Below, piece by piece: positions 1-6,222 of a stretch of DNA of 13,290 nt. How positions within the stretch are numbered: position 1 is the stretch's first letter; every line of letters begins with the position of its first letter. Both the position numbers and the translations under genes were made by a program. The stretch is from Bacteroidales bacterium UBA1216 (GTDB lineage Bacteria > Bacteroidota > Bacteroidia > Bacteroidales > Paludibacteraceae): contig DBXI01000057.1 of the NCBI GenBank assembly GCA_002309255.1, forward strand, positions 1 to 13,290. Direction: 5' to 3'. Under the pieces are notes generated by a model. The model did not search any database and had not been told where the DNA came from. It saw only the letters and a list, made by a program, of their open reading frames with translations.

Positions 1-21
1 GACACTTCGAAAAACTGGCTG

Positions 22-53
22 CAAAATTACAAAAAAATTTTGATATATGCAAA
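22..53 (-). promoter_or_regulatory. Bacteroidota-type promoter, leftward, gene outside window
   Basis: Read on the minus strand this shows TTTG, a 20-base spacer ending in a T-run, then TAATTTTG. This fits the known Bacteroidota consensus TTTG / TAnnTTTG. No start codon is visible between it and position 1, so the gene it serves begins to the left of the window. Confidence 0.7.
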
Positions 54-113
54 TATTAGGTTAATAAAATGCAGTTTGCATCATTTTTTTTGCAATTTTT
101 CATTAAACCAGAA

Positions 114-138
114 AGCAGGCGCCCATCGGCCGCCTGCT
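114..138 (-). terminator. Probable intrinsic terminator of the LRR protein gene
   Basis: An 8-bp GC-rich stem (AGCAGGCG pairing with CGCCTGCT, 9-base loop) lies 24 bases past the TAA of the LRR gene. On the minus strand it is followed by TTCTGGTTT, an imperfect U-tract. Position and stem fit a terminator; the poor U-tract keeps the call moderate. Confidence 0.55.
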
Positions 139-162
139 ATTCGAATAGTCCATACTATACTC

Positions 163-1644
163 TTACTTCACCTCCTGCCCTTGGACGGTGTAGGTCTTGC
201 CGTCGCGGAGGATGAGGAGTTGCCCATCGTAAAGTAGTTTCCGTGTGTATTCAGAAGGTACAATACTATTTGAAGGAGTGGATGTCGGTGTATCCGCTTC
301 AATTGGATGTATTTCCATAAAGTCTTCCCACCAGATTGAATTTGCATAAGTTTCGACACTTTCTGCCGGCACATACAATCTGCATGTTGTGTTGTTAATT
401 CCCGACCCCGTTCCACCTGCCGGCGGTGTTGCCAGTAAGACGGTTAAGCAACTAATCGGGCTACCGGAAAAAATGTCACCACGGATGTCTGTTATGCCTT
501 TTCCAAGTGTAACTGAAGTTAGGCTTTTGCATTCGGCAAACGCCGCATATTCAATGGAAGTAACACTATTTGGAATGGAAACTGTTGTGAGTTTCTGGCA
601 GTTCATAAAAGCGAACCCGCCAATGCTGCTTACGCCTTCGGGGATTGATACGGATTCAAGGTTATAACATCCAAAAAATGATTTTTCTTCTATTCTTTTG
701 ACATTTTGTGGAATAGAGATAGTTGTCAAAGAATTCATTCCGTCACAAAGTCCAGAAGGGATGCGCTCTACTGCATCTCCAAAAACAAAGGACGTGATTT
801 GTTGGCGAATGTCATAAGTATGATACACGCCCAAATATCCGTTATAGCAATAGAAAGGATTGTTCTCGTATATAAGGTCTCTACAATCAACGGCATTCCA
901 AATAACCGATGTTAGGTTTGTGCATCCGCTCAGTACATATTCACCGATACTATCCACTTTTTCGGGAATTGTTATCGAAGTCAGACTGCTGCAATCGCAA
1001 AAGGCTTTGTTATAAATAGTGGTTACATCATTGCCCATCGTTATTCCATTGAGTTTTTGGCAACCATTAAATAGGCAATGACTGATAGTTGTCACTTTAT
1101 CAGGAATAACTATGGAAGTAAGCCCTGTGCATTCATTAAATGCCCATTCTCCGATGCTGTCCACTTTGTCAGGAATAATTATTGATGTAAGGCTGGTACA
1201 ATGCGAAAATGCCCACGGGCCTATTGAGGCAATGGTGCTTGGCAGTTGTACAGACTCAAGATTCTTACAATTTTCAAATACACTTTCTGCAACTGTAGTC
1301 ACGCCTTCAGGAAGTTGAACGGAAACAAGGTTGGAGCAATACGCCAATGCTCTGGTCTCTATATCTGTTACGCTCTCTGGGATAGTTATTCCCTTGATAT
1401 TACATCCGTCGAATGCATAGGCTGTAAAACTGGTTAAGCCGTTAGGAAGAGATATATGAGCAATATAAGACTTGTACTCTGCCCAAGGGCGTGAGGTCAT
1501 GTTGCCTGTCCCTTCAATTATTAGTGTACTATCTTTGGTGTTAAGTGACCATGTAAGGTTTTCGCCACAAGTACCATTGACGACTCCTGCCTTTGATGTT
1601 AGTGTGGCGATGCAGACTAAAGCCACTAATAAGATCCGTTTCAT
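163..1644 (-). CDS. Secreted BspA-like leucine-rich-repeat (LRR_5) protein
   Basis: This 493-residue protein starts with a type I signal peptide (about residues 1-19, cut near TSKA/G). Residues 22-60 form the short N-terminal domain usual in BspA-like proteins. About twelve repeats of 23 residues follow (62-245 and 284-398), with the LRR_5 pattern of short hydrophobic strands, IP..V..I, AF..C and L.S. Residues 246-283 interrupt the array with a Cys- and Tyr-rich insert. Residues 400-449 look like the usual C-terminal cap. A linker rich in Thr, Ser and Pro (450-463) leads to a tail ending DGKTYTVQGQEVK, which resembles the end of the amylase at 7965-10556. Such proteins in Bacteroidota are surface or secreted and often bind host proteins or other bacteria; the ligand here is unknown. 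It is a single-gene leftward unit with a hairpin after its stop. No canonical TTTG/TAnnTTTG promoter was found directly upstream. Confidence 0.9.
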   Translation of the reverse strand: MKRILLVALVCIATLTSKAGVVNGTCGENLTWSLNTKDSTLIIEGTGNMTSRPWAEYKSYIAHISLPNGLTSFTAYAFDGCNIKGITIPESVTDIETRALAYCSNLVSVQLPEGVTTVAESVFENCKNLESVQLPSTIASIGPWAFSHCTSLTSIIIPDKVDSIGEWAFNECTGLTSIVIPDKVTTISHCLFNGCQKLNGITMGNDVTTIYNKAFCDCSSLTSITIPEKVDSIGEYVLSGCTNLTSVIWNAVDCRDLIYENNPFYCYNGYLGVYHTYDIRQQITSFVFGDAVERIPSGLCDGMNSLTTISIPQNVKRIEEKSFFGCYNLESVSIPEGVSSIGGFAFMNCQKLTTVSIPNSVTSIEYAAFAECKSLTSVTLGKGITDIRGDIFSGSPISCLTVLLATPPAGGTGSGINNTTCRLYVPAESVETYANSIWWEDFMEIHPIEADTPTSTPSNSIVPSEYTRKLLYDGQLLILRDGKTYTVQGQEVK

Positions 1645-1971
1645 ACTATATTGAAGTTTAATAGGTTATATGCAAAAAGTGCGAACTTTCGCTTTTATCA
1701 TATTGGGCTATTCGGGCTTCCACTCCCATCACATCCAATATATGCAGAAAGTCCACACTCACAGTGTGAACATTCGCTATATTCAGGAAAGTGATTCAAT
1801 TTGTGGAAGAATGAATAGCTCCTTAATAAAGCAAACGCTTAATTCTATTATGTCATCGCTTTGTAAACGCTGTCGGTGCCAGCGCTCCGATTTAACGTCT
1901 AAGAGCTGACGTATGTTGTTGCCTATGCATTGCCTTTACGATGCGCGGTGTGTCATAGGCGGTAAAATGTC
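1645..1971. other. Intergenic stretch upstream of the LRR gene
   Basis: I see no credible gene here. It holds an imperfect direct repeat of 14 bases (TATATGCAAAAAGT at 1667-1680 and TATATGCAGAAAGT at 1739-1752, 13 of 14 identical). A small hairpin sits at 1754-1768 (CACACT / AGTGTG), and one copy of a dispersed repeat at 1827-1907. A 7-bp inverted repeat (GCCTATG at 1921-1927, CATAGGC at 1954-1960) lies just 3' of the broken kinase gene and could help end its transcript. A 79-codon rightward frame (1670-1909) is judged not to be coding. Confidence 0.6.
1827..1907. repeat. Diverged dispersed repeat, copy A
   Basis: The core 1827-1883 aligns with 3157-3217. Shared blocks include TAAAGCAAA(A)CGCTT, ATGTCAyCGCTTT and GTCGGTGCCAGC, with several substitutions and small indels. 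Both copies also end in a TAA(A)GAGCT block (here 1900-1907), though copy B carries roughly 30 extra bases before it. Because the indels are not multiples of three and the encoded peptides differ after four residues, the similarity is at DNA level. Copy A lies 3' of the broken kinase gene. Confidence 0.65.
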
Positions 1972-2615
1972 TTATTGATTCTTTATAAACTTTACGATGC
2001 AGTCAATGCATGTCGGCTTGTCAGTGAGTGTATCAATAAAGACGTTAGCCGGGTGCATGTCTTCAAGATAGAGACGTTCGCCAATGTAGTTGACGCCTTC
2101 ACCCTCGCGGTTGTCTCGAAAGCCTTTAGCGGATACTAATTCGTCAATTTCTTCCTTTGTTGCCAAACGTTTGCACCCAATATACTGCTGCGTAAGAATC
2201 GTTCTAAACAATCCATCTGAATCGCGCGTGAAGCCTATTACTTTCATTGTTGTTTCCGGGAACAATGAGTTATGCAATATGATGGCTTCAAGAGCCTTGC
2301 CGAGTGTTGCATAAATCGAAGCACATTCCTTATTGGGTTTGCCTCTTTGCATTCAAGAGAAAAGCGACCTGGTTCAAAGCTTGCTCGCGCGTAACAGCAC
2401 ACGATGTACGCCCCAATGAGAGACGCGCCTCCCGAGCAGAGTCCTGCATGCTCTGATTGATTAAACCGATCAAGATTTGTTCTTCCATAGAGTATATCGT
2501 TTACATAATTGTCAATTAGTTGGAGCGTGTGCTCCGAAAAACTATTGTACGTGATAGAGGTGTAGATTTGTTCCTGCCGTGTTGACCATGTGGCAGTAGG
2601 ATGCTGTTCGGTCAT
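1972..2615 (-). pseudogene. Broken polyvalent-protein-kinase-like gene (frameshift and missing N-lobe)
   Basis: Two leftward frames together encode one protein. The first (2615 to about 2340) starts MTEQHPTATWS and contains GRTNLDRFNQSEHAGLCSGG. The second (2352-1972) holds EAIILHNSLFPET, IGFTRDSDG, LATKEEID and LEDMHPANVFID, then CIDCIVKF. From memory these are landmarks of the Kinase-PolyVal family: the N-terminal GRTN region, the LHN.LFP.T block, the catalytic-loop-like DMHPANV and a following Asp. The frames are related by a -1 shift, and the second ATG overlaps a TGA in its own frame (TGAATG). In relatives as I recall them, a Gly-rich loop and a VxK lysine segment of some 55-65 residues stand between the halves; here the join is almost immediate. 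One internal deletion that is not a multiple of three would explain both defects. A good promoter stands upstream. The gene is probably inactive as a kinase; family assignment is by recall. Confidence 0.6.
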
Positions 2616-2634
2616 TCTTCATAAATTTTGCCTG

Positions 2635-2666
2635 CAAAGTTACAAAAAATATTTGACATTTGCAAA
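2635..2666 (-). promoter_or_regulatory. Promoter of the broken kinase-like gene
   Basis: The minus strand reads TTTG, 20 bases ending in TTTTTTG, then TAACTTTG, a full match to the Bacteroidota consensus. The predicted transcript start is only about 10-15 bases before the ATG at 2615, so the leader is very short. The promoter is intact although its gene is not, which points to recent damage. Confidence 0.8.
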
Positions 2667-2748
2667 TATTCACACGATAAAATGGGATTTATCTGCATTT
2701 TTATCGCAATAGCGTAATTTATGCTGACAAAAGATTGGAATTTATTTT

Positions 2749-2772
2749 GCCGTGCAAAAATTTTGACACGGC
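2749..2772 (+). terminator. Terminator-like hairpin with no assigned gene
   Basis: GCCGTG (2749-2754) pairs with CACGGC (2767-2772) around a 12-base AT loop. On the plus strand it is followed by TTGTTTTTATTATT, a usable U-tract. No rightward gene ends nearby, so its purpose is unclear; it may be a remnant or may mark an unannotated RNA. Confidence 0.4.
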
Positions 2773-3156
2773 TTGTTTTTATTATTCATCGGGGAGATTA
2801 TCTCAAGACACATCTGTGAGTAAACCCTAGGATTGGTTCGTGTTTAGTCCCTTTAGAGGCCGTGTTTGTCGGCTTCGGTTATATATCAGAAAAAGTGCCA
2901 TGGCCTTCAACATGCAAACAATTTCTCATAAATTCATACAGAAAATACATTTTTCTGCATTTCTTGTAATAACCCCAAACAAGAAAAATAAACAGAATTA
3001 AAAGCGTGAGGCTGCTATGCCGCACACTCAAAACTGATGGTCTTAGGAAACCGTAACGATAAGTATGCAACAATAGTAACTCCACGCTAAATACGCGGAA
3101 CCTATTTGCAAAACTCTTATCGTTGTGAAAAGTTCCTAAGTTTTCAGTTTCAAGAG

Positions 3157-3269
3157 TAAAGCAAAACGCTTCATTTTATTCAATATGTCACCGCTTTATT
3201 TCGATGTCGGTGCCAGCTTCGCGTTCGGCAAATCTCGCTATACGATGTCGCTCGGCGACATAAAGAGCT
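3157..3269. repeat. Diverged dispersed repeat, copy B
   Basis: The core 3157-3217 matches copy A (1827-1883), and the end block TAAAGAGCT (3261-3269) matches TAAGAGCT there. Copy B also carries a perfect 7-bp hairpin (ATGTCGC at 3245-3251, GCGACAT at 3255-3261) absent from copy A. It lies about 100 bases 3' of the DUF2442 stop, the same relative place copy A has to the kinase gene. Confidence 0.65.
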
Positions 3270-3372
3270 CGATTGCCTCCGCTCTTCAAAAATCAATCGT
3301 GCGATTCATTTTTAAGTTCCAATGATTACGTCCATCGGACGACGGTCGCAATTAACCCTGCGGGCAGAGGTG

Positions 3373-3606
3373 TTATTCTGCTACTCCTATTTCGTAGAGG
3401 TATTCAGGGGCAAGATCTGCACCGTTCGCCCATTCTATGGTAACAGGAGTCAATGCATACTGAATAAACTGCTCTTTGTCACGCAAAGAGCCAAAAACCT
3501 CACCTTTTAAGTGCGGCTCTAAATCAACGACCTTACGAACTCCATCGCTAAACGTGAGTGCCAAACGATAGTCGCCTTGATAGTCAACATCTTTTACACG
3601 TAACAT
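3373..3606 (-). CDS. DUF2442 family protein (possible antitoxin-like partner of DUF4160)
   Basis: This 77-residue protein begins MLRVKDVDYQGDYRLALTF. It carries the family signature near its end, with W59-A-N-G-A-D-L-A-P-E-Y-L-Y in the form W.NGADLAPE.LY; this and the length are normal for DUF2442. It lies 6 bases after the TAG of the DUF4160 gene, so the two share a transcript from the promoter at 3898-3929. DUF4160-DUF2442 pairs are common in Bacteroidota and Proteobacteria and are often labelled putative toxin-antitoxin modules. I know of no firm biochemical role, so that function is inference from family context. This member looks intact while its upstream partner is interrupted. Confidence 0.85.
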   Translation of the reverse strand: MLRVKDVDYQGDYRLALTFSDGVRKVVDLEPHLKGEVFGSLRDKEQFIQYALTPVTIEWANGADLAPEYLYEIGVAE

Positions 3607-3612
3607 AACTTA

Positions 3613-3870
3613 CTATTTAAGAGGGGCTATTCTGCCTATTTGTTTGCCTTCCTGAGCACTCTCCCACATAGAGAGAATTTCCTGCTCATGCAAATCAATC
3701 CATTGATTAACCTTACTGATCACTTTTGCCGGAGCCTGTCCGTCCACAATACGATCCAACACGCTTATGCTGCATTAGTAGTCACCATAGGTGAAATGAA
3801 CATGGGGAGGATTATGATCCTTCCAATACAGACAGATAATAATTCCGTAAAAACGACTAATCTCAGGCAT
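3613..3870 (-). pseudogene. DUF4160 gene with an in-frame TAA after codon 31
   Basis: The frame opens with MPEISRFYGIIICLYWKDHN, then PPHVHFTYGDY: the highly conserved DUF4160 start (M..I..F.GI.I..Y..DHNPPH.H..YG.Y). A TAA at 3775-3777 then stops it. Reading on in the same frame gives 53 more residues, beginning CSISVLDRIVDGQAPAKVI and containing QWIDLHEQEILSMWESAQ. These are also typical of the family, up to a TAG 6 bases before the DUF2442 start. Relatives usually have Glu, Lys or another residue at the stop position; GAA to TAA needs one change. No frameshift is involved, and the promoter and partner gene are intact. Either the gene is freshly inactivated or the base is a sequencing error. 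Confidence 0.85.
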
Positions 3871-3897
3871 AACGAATAAGTTTGATGTTTTCGCTTG

Positions 3898-3929
3898 CAA
3901 AGGTACGAAAAATAATTGACTTTTGCAAA
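3898..3929 (-). promoter_or_regulatory. Promoter of the DUF4160-DUF2442 pair
   Basis: The minus strand reads TTTG, 20 bases, then TACCTTTG. The ATG at 3870 follows after a leader of roughly 20 bases. It matches the Bacteroidota consensus and keeps the ATTTGCAAA extension around the -33 element seen in other promoters of this window. Confidence 0.75.
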
Positions 3930-3984
3930 TCTTTCGCACAGAAAATTGCAAATATCTGCTGTTTTTATGCAAACCAACGGAAAA

Positions 3985-4002
3985 CGAGCACACGTGTGCT
4001 CG
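3985..4002 (-). terminator. Terminator of the nitroreductase-dapB operon
   Basis: A perfect 18-base inverted repeat (CGAGCACACGTGTGCTCG) begins 26 bases past the dapB TAA. On the minus strand it is followed by TTTTCC. The strong stem and U-run fit an intrinsic terminator. It also separates dapB from the DUF4160 promoter, which begins just beyond. Confidence 0.7.
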
Positions 4003-4028
4003 CTTTGTACCGTATTCATGTTTGGGCT

Positions 4029-4718
4029 TTATATGGCCGAGAGGCCAAGCACTTCGTTCAGGGTGTGCCAGCCACGTTTGTCGGCGAGCCATTCTGCCGC
4101 CAGAATTGCCCCCCATGCAAAACCTTGACGGGACTTGGCTTCATGGCGGAGAGAGAGGATGTCTACGGGACTCTCCCAACGAACCTCGTGGATGCCGGGG
4201 ATTTCACCTTCGCGTATGGCTTCGATGGGGCAATAGGGGTTGGCAGTCTGCCAAGCGATTGCTTCCCGCAAGGTCTTGGCAGTACCTGAGGGTGCATCGA
4301 GCTTGTGCACGTGGTGAACTTCTGTGATGGATGGTCGGTATCCGCCGGCGCGATGCAGTAACTTAGCTAGATATTTGTTCACAGCAAATAGGACGTTCAC
4401 TCCTATGCTGTAGTTACTGCTCCAGATGATACCCGGATGATCCTTGCCCTGCAGTTCGGTCTGCAGATCTGCTGCCAACCATCCTGTTGTACCGCTCACC
4501 ACAGGCACTCCCTGCGCGATAGCCGCGCGCACATTCTGCTCCGCGGCATCCGGATGGCTGAACTCAATCGCCACAGCAGCGCTACGAAATTCATCACTAT
4601 CAATGGTCTGCTTCGATGCAATGGGGTCAACGATGCAGACGACCTCATGTCCGCGATTCTTGGCAATAGAGGCTATCATCTGCCCCATCTTGCCGTAGCC
4701 GATAAGTGCTATCTTCAT
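4029..4718 (-). CDS. dapB: 4-hydroxy-tetrahydrodipicolinate reductase
   Basis: DapB reduces the dihydrodipicolinate precursor with NAD(P)H in the cytoplasmic pathway to diaminopimelate and lysine. The 229-residue protein has the nucleotide-binding loop IGYGKMG at residues 6-12. The central SGTTGW (75-80) is present, and the catalytic signature EVHHVHKLDAPSGTAKTL spans 133-150; His135, His136 and Lys139 match the E. coli catalytic His159, His160 and Lys163. The upstream frame continues for 44 more codons, but those residues are unlike the family and overlap the nitroreductase gene. The ATG at 4718 is therefore the start. It lies one base after the nitroreductase TAA, so the two are almost certainly co-transcribed. 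The protein is somewhat shorter than the E. coli enzyme, as is common in Bacteroidota. Confidence 0.96.
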   Translation of the reverse strand: MKIALIGYGKMGQMIASIAKNRGHEVVCIVDPIASKQTIDSDEFRSAAVAIEFSHPDAAEQNVRAAIAQGVPVVSGTTGWLAADLQTELQGKDHPGIIWSSNYSIGVNVLFAVNKYLAKLLHRAGGYRPSITEVHHVHKLDAPSGTAKTLREAIAWQTANPYCPIEAIREGEIPGIHEVRWESPVDILSLRHEAKSRQGFAWGAILAAEWLADKRGWHTLNEVLGLSAI

Positions 4719-4719
4719 C

Positions 4720-5331
4720 TTACCACTTGTTGAAATGGATGTTCTCGGGTTTGTATTTATCCTTGACGGCAGGTTGCTCGGCAGGAACGCCAACGGGTAC
4801 AACGCACAGAGGGATAATATGTTCGGGCAAGCCGAGCATCTGTTGTACAAGAGCGGCGCGGTTCATGTCAGGATGCAGACCTGTCCACACTGCGCCTAAT
4901 CCCATGGCGTGGGCTGCGAGGAGCAGGTTTTCTGTTGCTGCCGACACATCGTTGATCCAGAACGCGCCCAGATCCCCCTCGATCGCCTTGCTCAGATCAC
5001 CGCAGGGAATGAACGCGCAAGCAGGGTGATTGTTGCAGCGCGAGTAAGGAAGTGCTTCGCCCAGTTTGGCGATTAGTTCATCGTCGGTAACAACAATGAA
5101 TGCCCAGGGCTGGCGGTTGATGGCACTCGGCGCAGCCAGTGCTGCACGCAGAAGGAGGTCGATCTGCTCCTGACTGATCTTCTCGCCCGTAAACTGACGA
5201 ACGGATACGCGGGTGAGGATGTTCTCCAGGACGATGTCCTGTTTGTTTACGTTCTGCATACTTTCAGTGGGTTTGTTGCAAGCCGCAAGAGCGAATACGC
5301 ACACGGCTGCGAGAATAACTTTCTTTATCAT
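4720..5331 (-). CDS. Nitroreductase-family lipoprotein
   Basis: This FMN-dependent nitroreductase-fold protein has 203 residues from the chosen start. The start MIKKVILAAVCVFALAAC gives a classic lipoprotein signal peptide with lipobox LAAC and lipidated Cys18. Another in-frame ATG ten codons upstream (5361) is possible but would spoil the basic N-end. The family landmarks are RVSVRQF (41-47), which binds the FMN phosphate, APSAINRQPWAF (67-78), and the late GLGAVWTG (144-151). The substrate cannot be read from the sequence; relatives reduce nitro compounds, quinones or flavins. No run of acidic residues follows the Cys, so a surface-export signal is not evident and a periplasm-facing anchor is more likely. 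It is first in an operon with dapB, from the promoter at 5396-5427. Confidence 0.88.
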   Translation of the reverse strand: MIKKVILAAVCVFALAACNKPTESMQNVNKQDIVLENILTRVSVRQFTGEKISQEQIDLLLRAALAAPSAINRQPWAFIVVTDDELIAKLGEALPYSRCNNHPACAFIPCGDLSKAIEGDLGAFWINDVSAATENLLLAAHAMGLGAVWTGLHPDMNRAALVQQMLGLPEHIIPLCVVPVGVPAEQPAVKDKYKPENIHFNKW

Positions 5332-5395
5332 AACTTTTCCGATTGTTCCGTTGTTTAACATATGACTAGACTTCTGCACTTGCACAAAACACATG

Positions 5396-5427
5396 CAAAG
5401 ATACAAAAAAAAACTGATATTTGCAAA
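5396..5427 (-). promoter_or_regulatory. Promoter of the nitroreductase-dapB operon
   Basis: The minus strand reads TTTG, 20 bases with a nine-T run, then TATCTTTG. Its -33 element is 15 bases from the -33 element of the rightward menG promoter, so the two are back to back. Confidence 0.8.
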
Positions 5428-5442
5428 TAGAATAGCAAAAAA

Positions 5443-5474
5443 CTTGCAAATGTCATATTTTTTTTGTAACTTTG
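5443..5474 (+). promoter_or_regulatory. Promoter of menG and the HD-domain gene
   Basis: CTTG (5443-5446), 20 bases ending in an eight-T run plus G, then TAACTTTG (5467-5474). The menG ATG follows 17 bases later, so the leader is very short. Confidence 0.8.
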
Positions 5475-5491
5475 CGCAAAAATTGTTTACA

Positions 5492-6211
5492 ATGAACGAA
5501 AAACGTGATATCGGCTCCCTGTTTGACCGCATAGCAGGTAAGTACGACTTCCTGAACCATCTGCTGTCGCTGAACATCGACAAATACTGGCGTCGGCGTG
5601 CAGTCCGCTGCATCAACCATGACGCAACGAAAGATGCAGCGCGACCTACATATATACTGGACGTAGCTATCGGTACGGGCGACCTGGCGATAGAGATCAT
5701 GCGGCAGCAAAAAGCCGATGAGATCGTCGGTATCGATCTGTCGGAGCAGATGATGCGCATCGGGCTGGATAAGGTCGCCAAGGCCGGACTGAGTGAACGG
5801 ATCCGTTTTATGAAGGCGAGTGCGTTGGAGATGCCGTTTGAGTCTGACTGCTTTGATGCGATCACCTGCGCCTACGGGGTGCGTAACTTCAGCGATTTGG
5901 ATGCGGGACTGAGAGAGATGCACCGCGTGTTGCGCCCGGGCGGACAACTGATGATCCTGGAGTTCTCGTATCCATCCAACCGTCTGATTGCGTGGACATA
6001 CGATCTGTACTTCACGCATATTATGCCGGCTATAGGCCGACTACTTAGCGGCGACAAGACAGCCTACAACTACCTCAACCGTAGCGTCAAGACGTTTGTG
6101 AATGCCAGCCAGATGCATGAGCACCTGAATAGTGCAGGATTTCAGAAGATCCAGTCAACGCCGCTAACCTTTGGCATCAGTACCATCTACACTGCGCGCA
6201 AATCAGATTAA
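5492..6211 (+). CDS. menG: Demethylmenaquinone methyltransferase (UbiE/MenG)
   Basis: This SAM-dependent enzyme methylates demethylmenaquinone in the last step of menaquinone synthesis, at the inner face of the cytoplasmic membrane. The 239-residue protein begins MNEKRDIGSLFDRIAGKYDF, with the family's F..IA.KYD.LN start. SAM motif I is LDVAIGTGD (56-64), acidic D82 of VGIDLS follows, and the family signature is CAYGVRNFSD (126-135). LRPGGQLMILEFS (147-159) and TAYNYLNRSV (190-199) also fit. The frame extends 33 codons further upstream, but that part covers the promoter, so the ATG at 5492 is the start. Bacteroidota use menaquinone, so MenG is more apt than UbiE. The HD-domain gene follows 11 bases after the stop. 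Confidence 0.95.
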   Translation: MNEKRDIGSLFDRIAGKYDFLNHLLSLNIDKYWRRRAVRCINHDATKDAARPTYILDVAIGTGDLAIEIMRQQKADEIVGIDLSEQMMRIGLDKVAKAGLSERIRFMKASALEMPFESDCFDAITCAYGVRNFSDLDAGLREMHRVLRPGGQLMILEFSYPSNRLIAWTYDLYFTHIMPAIGRLLSGDKTAYNYLNRSVKTFVNASQMHEHLNSAGFQKIQSTPLTFGISTIYTARKSD

Positions 6212-6222
6212 TAAAAATATTG

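Larger units (their letters stand above)
2667..3372. other. Gene-poor stretch between two accessory modules
   Basis: No gene can be supported with confidence. It holds a terminator-like hairpin (2749-2772) and repeat copy B (3157-3269). A 68-codon leftward frame (3085-2879, GTG start) has one strongly hydrophobic segment, LTLLILFIFLVWGYY. It lacks a recognisable promoter, so I do not call it a gene, though a small membrane protein cannot be excluded. A 46-codon rightward frame at 3185-3325 begins inside the repeat and is not conserved in copy A. A weak hairpin (CGTCC / GGACG, 3329-3341) lies 3' of the DUF2442 gene without a U-tract. Confidence 0.5.

Noticed and set aside
1670..1909. 79-codon rightward frame between the LRR and kinase-like genes
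   Set aside because: Its last third lies in the dispersed repeat, whose other copy encodes different residues because of indels. It has no promoter and no recognisable domain.
2879..3085. 68-codon leftward frame with one hydrophobic segment
   Set aside because: It has a GTG start, no TTTG/TAnnTTTG promoter in phase and no known family. AT-rich DNA gives hydrophobic frames by chance. It is noted only in the intergenic entry.
1827..3269. Integron-type attC sites as an explanation for the repeats next to accessory genes
   Set aside because: I could not find the paired RYYYAAC / GTTRRRY core sites in the right places, and no integrase is present. The repeats are also too diverged to judge.
3185..3325. 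46-codon rightward frame starting inside repeat copy B
   Set aside because: The same ATG exists in copy A, but the peptides differ after four residues, so the conserved unit is not the protein.
5332..5865. N-terminal extension of the nitroreductase frame
   Set aside because: It overlaps menG and the divergent promoters in antisense. The lipoprotein signal peptide at 5331 is the natural start.
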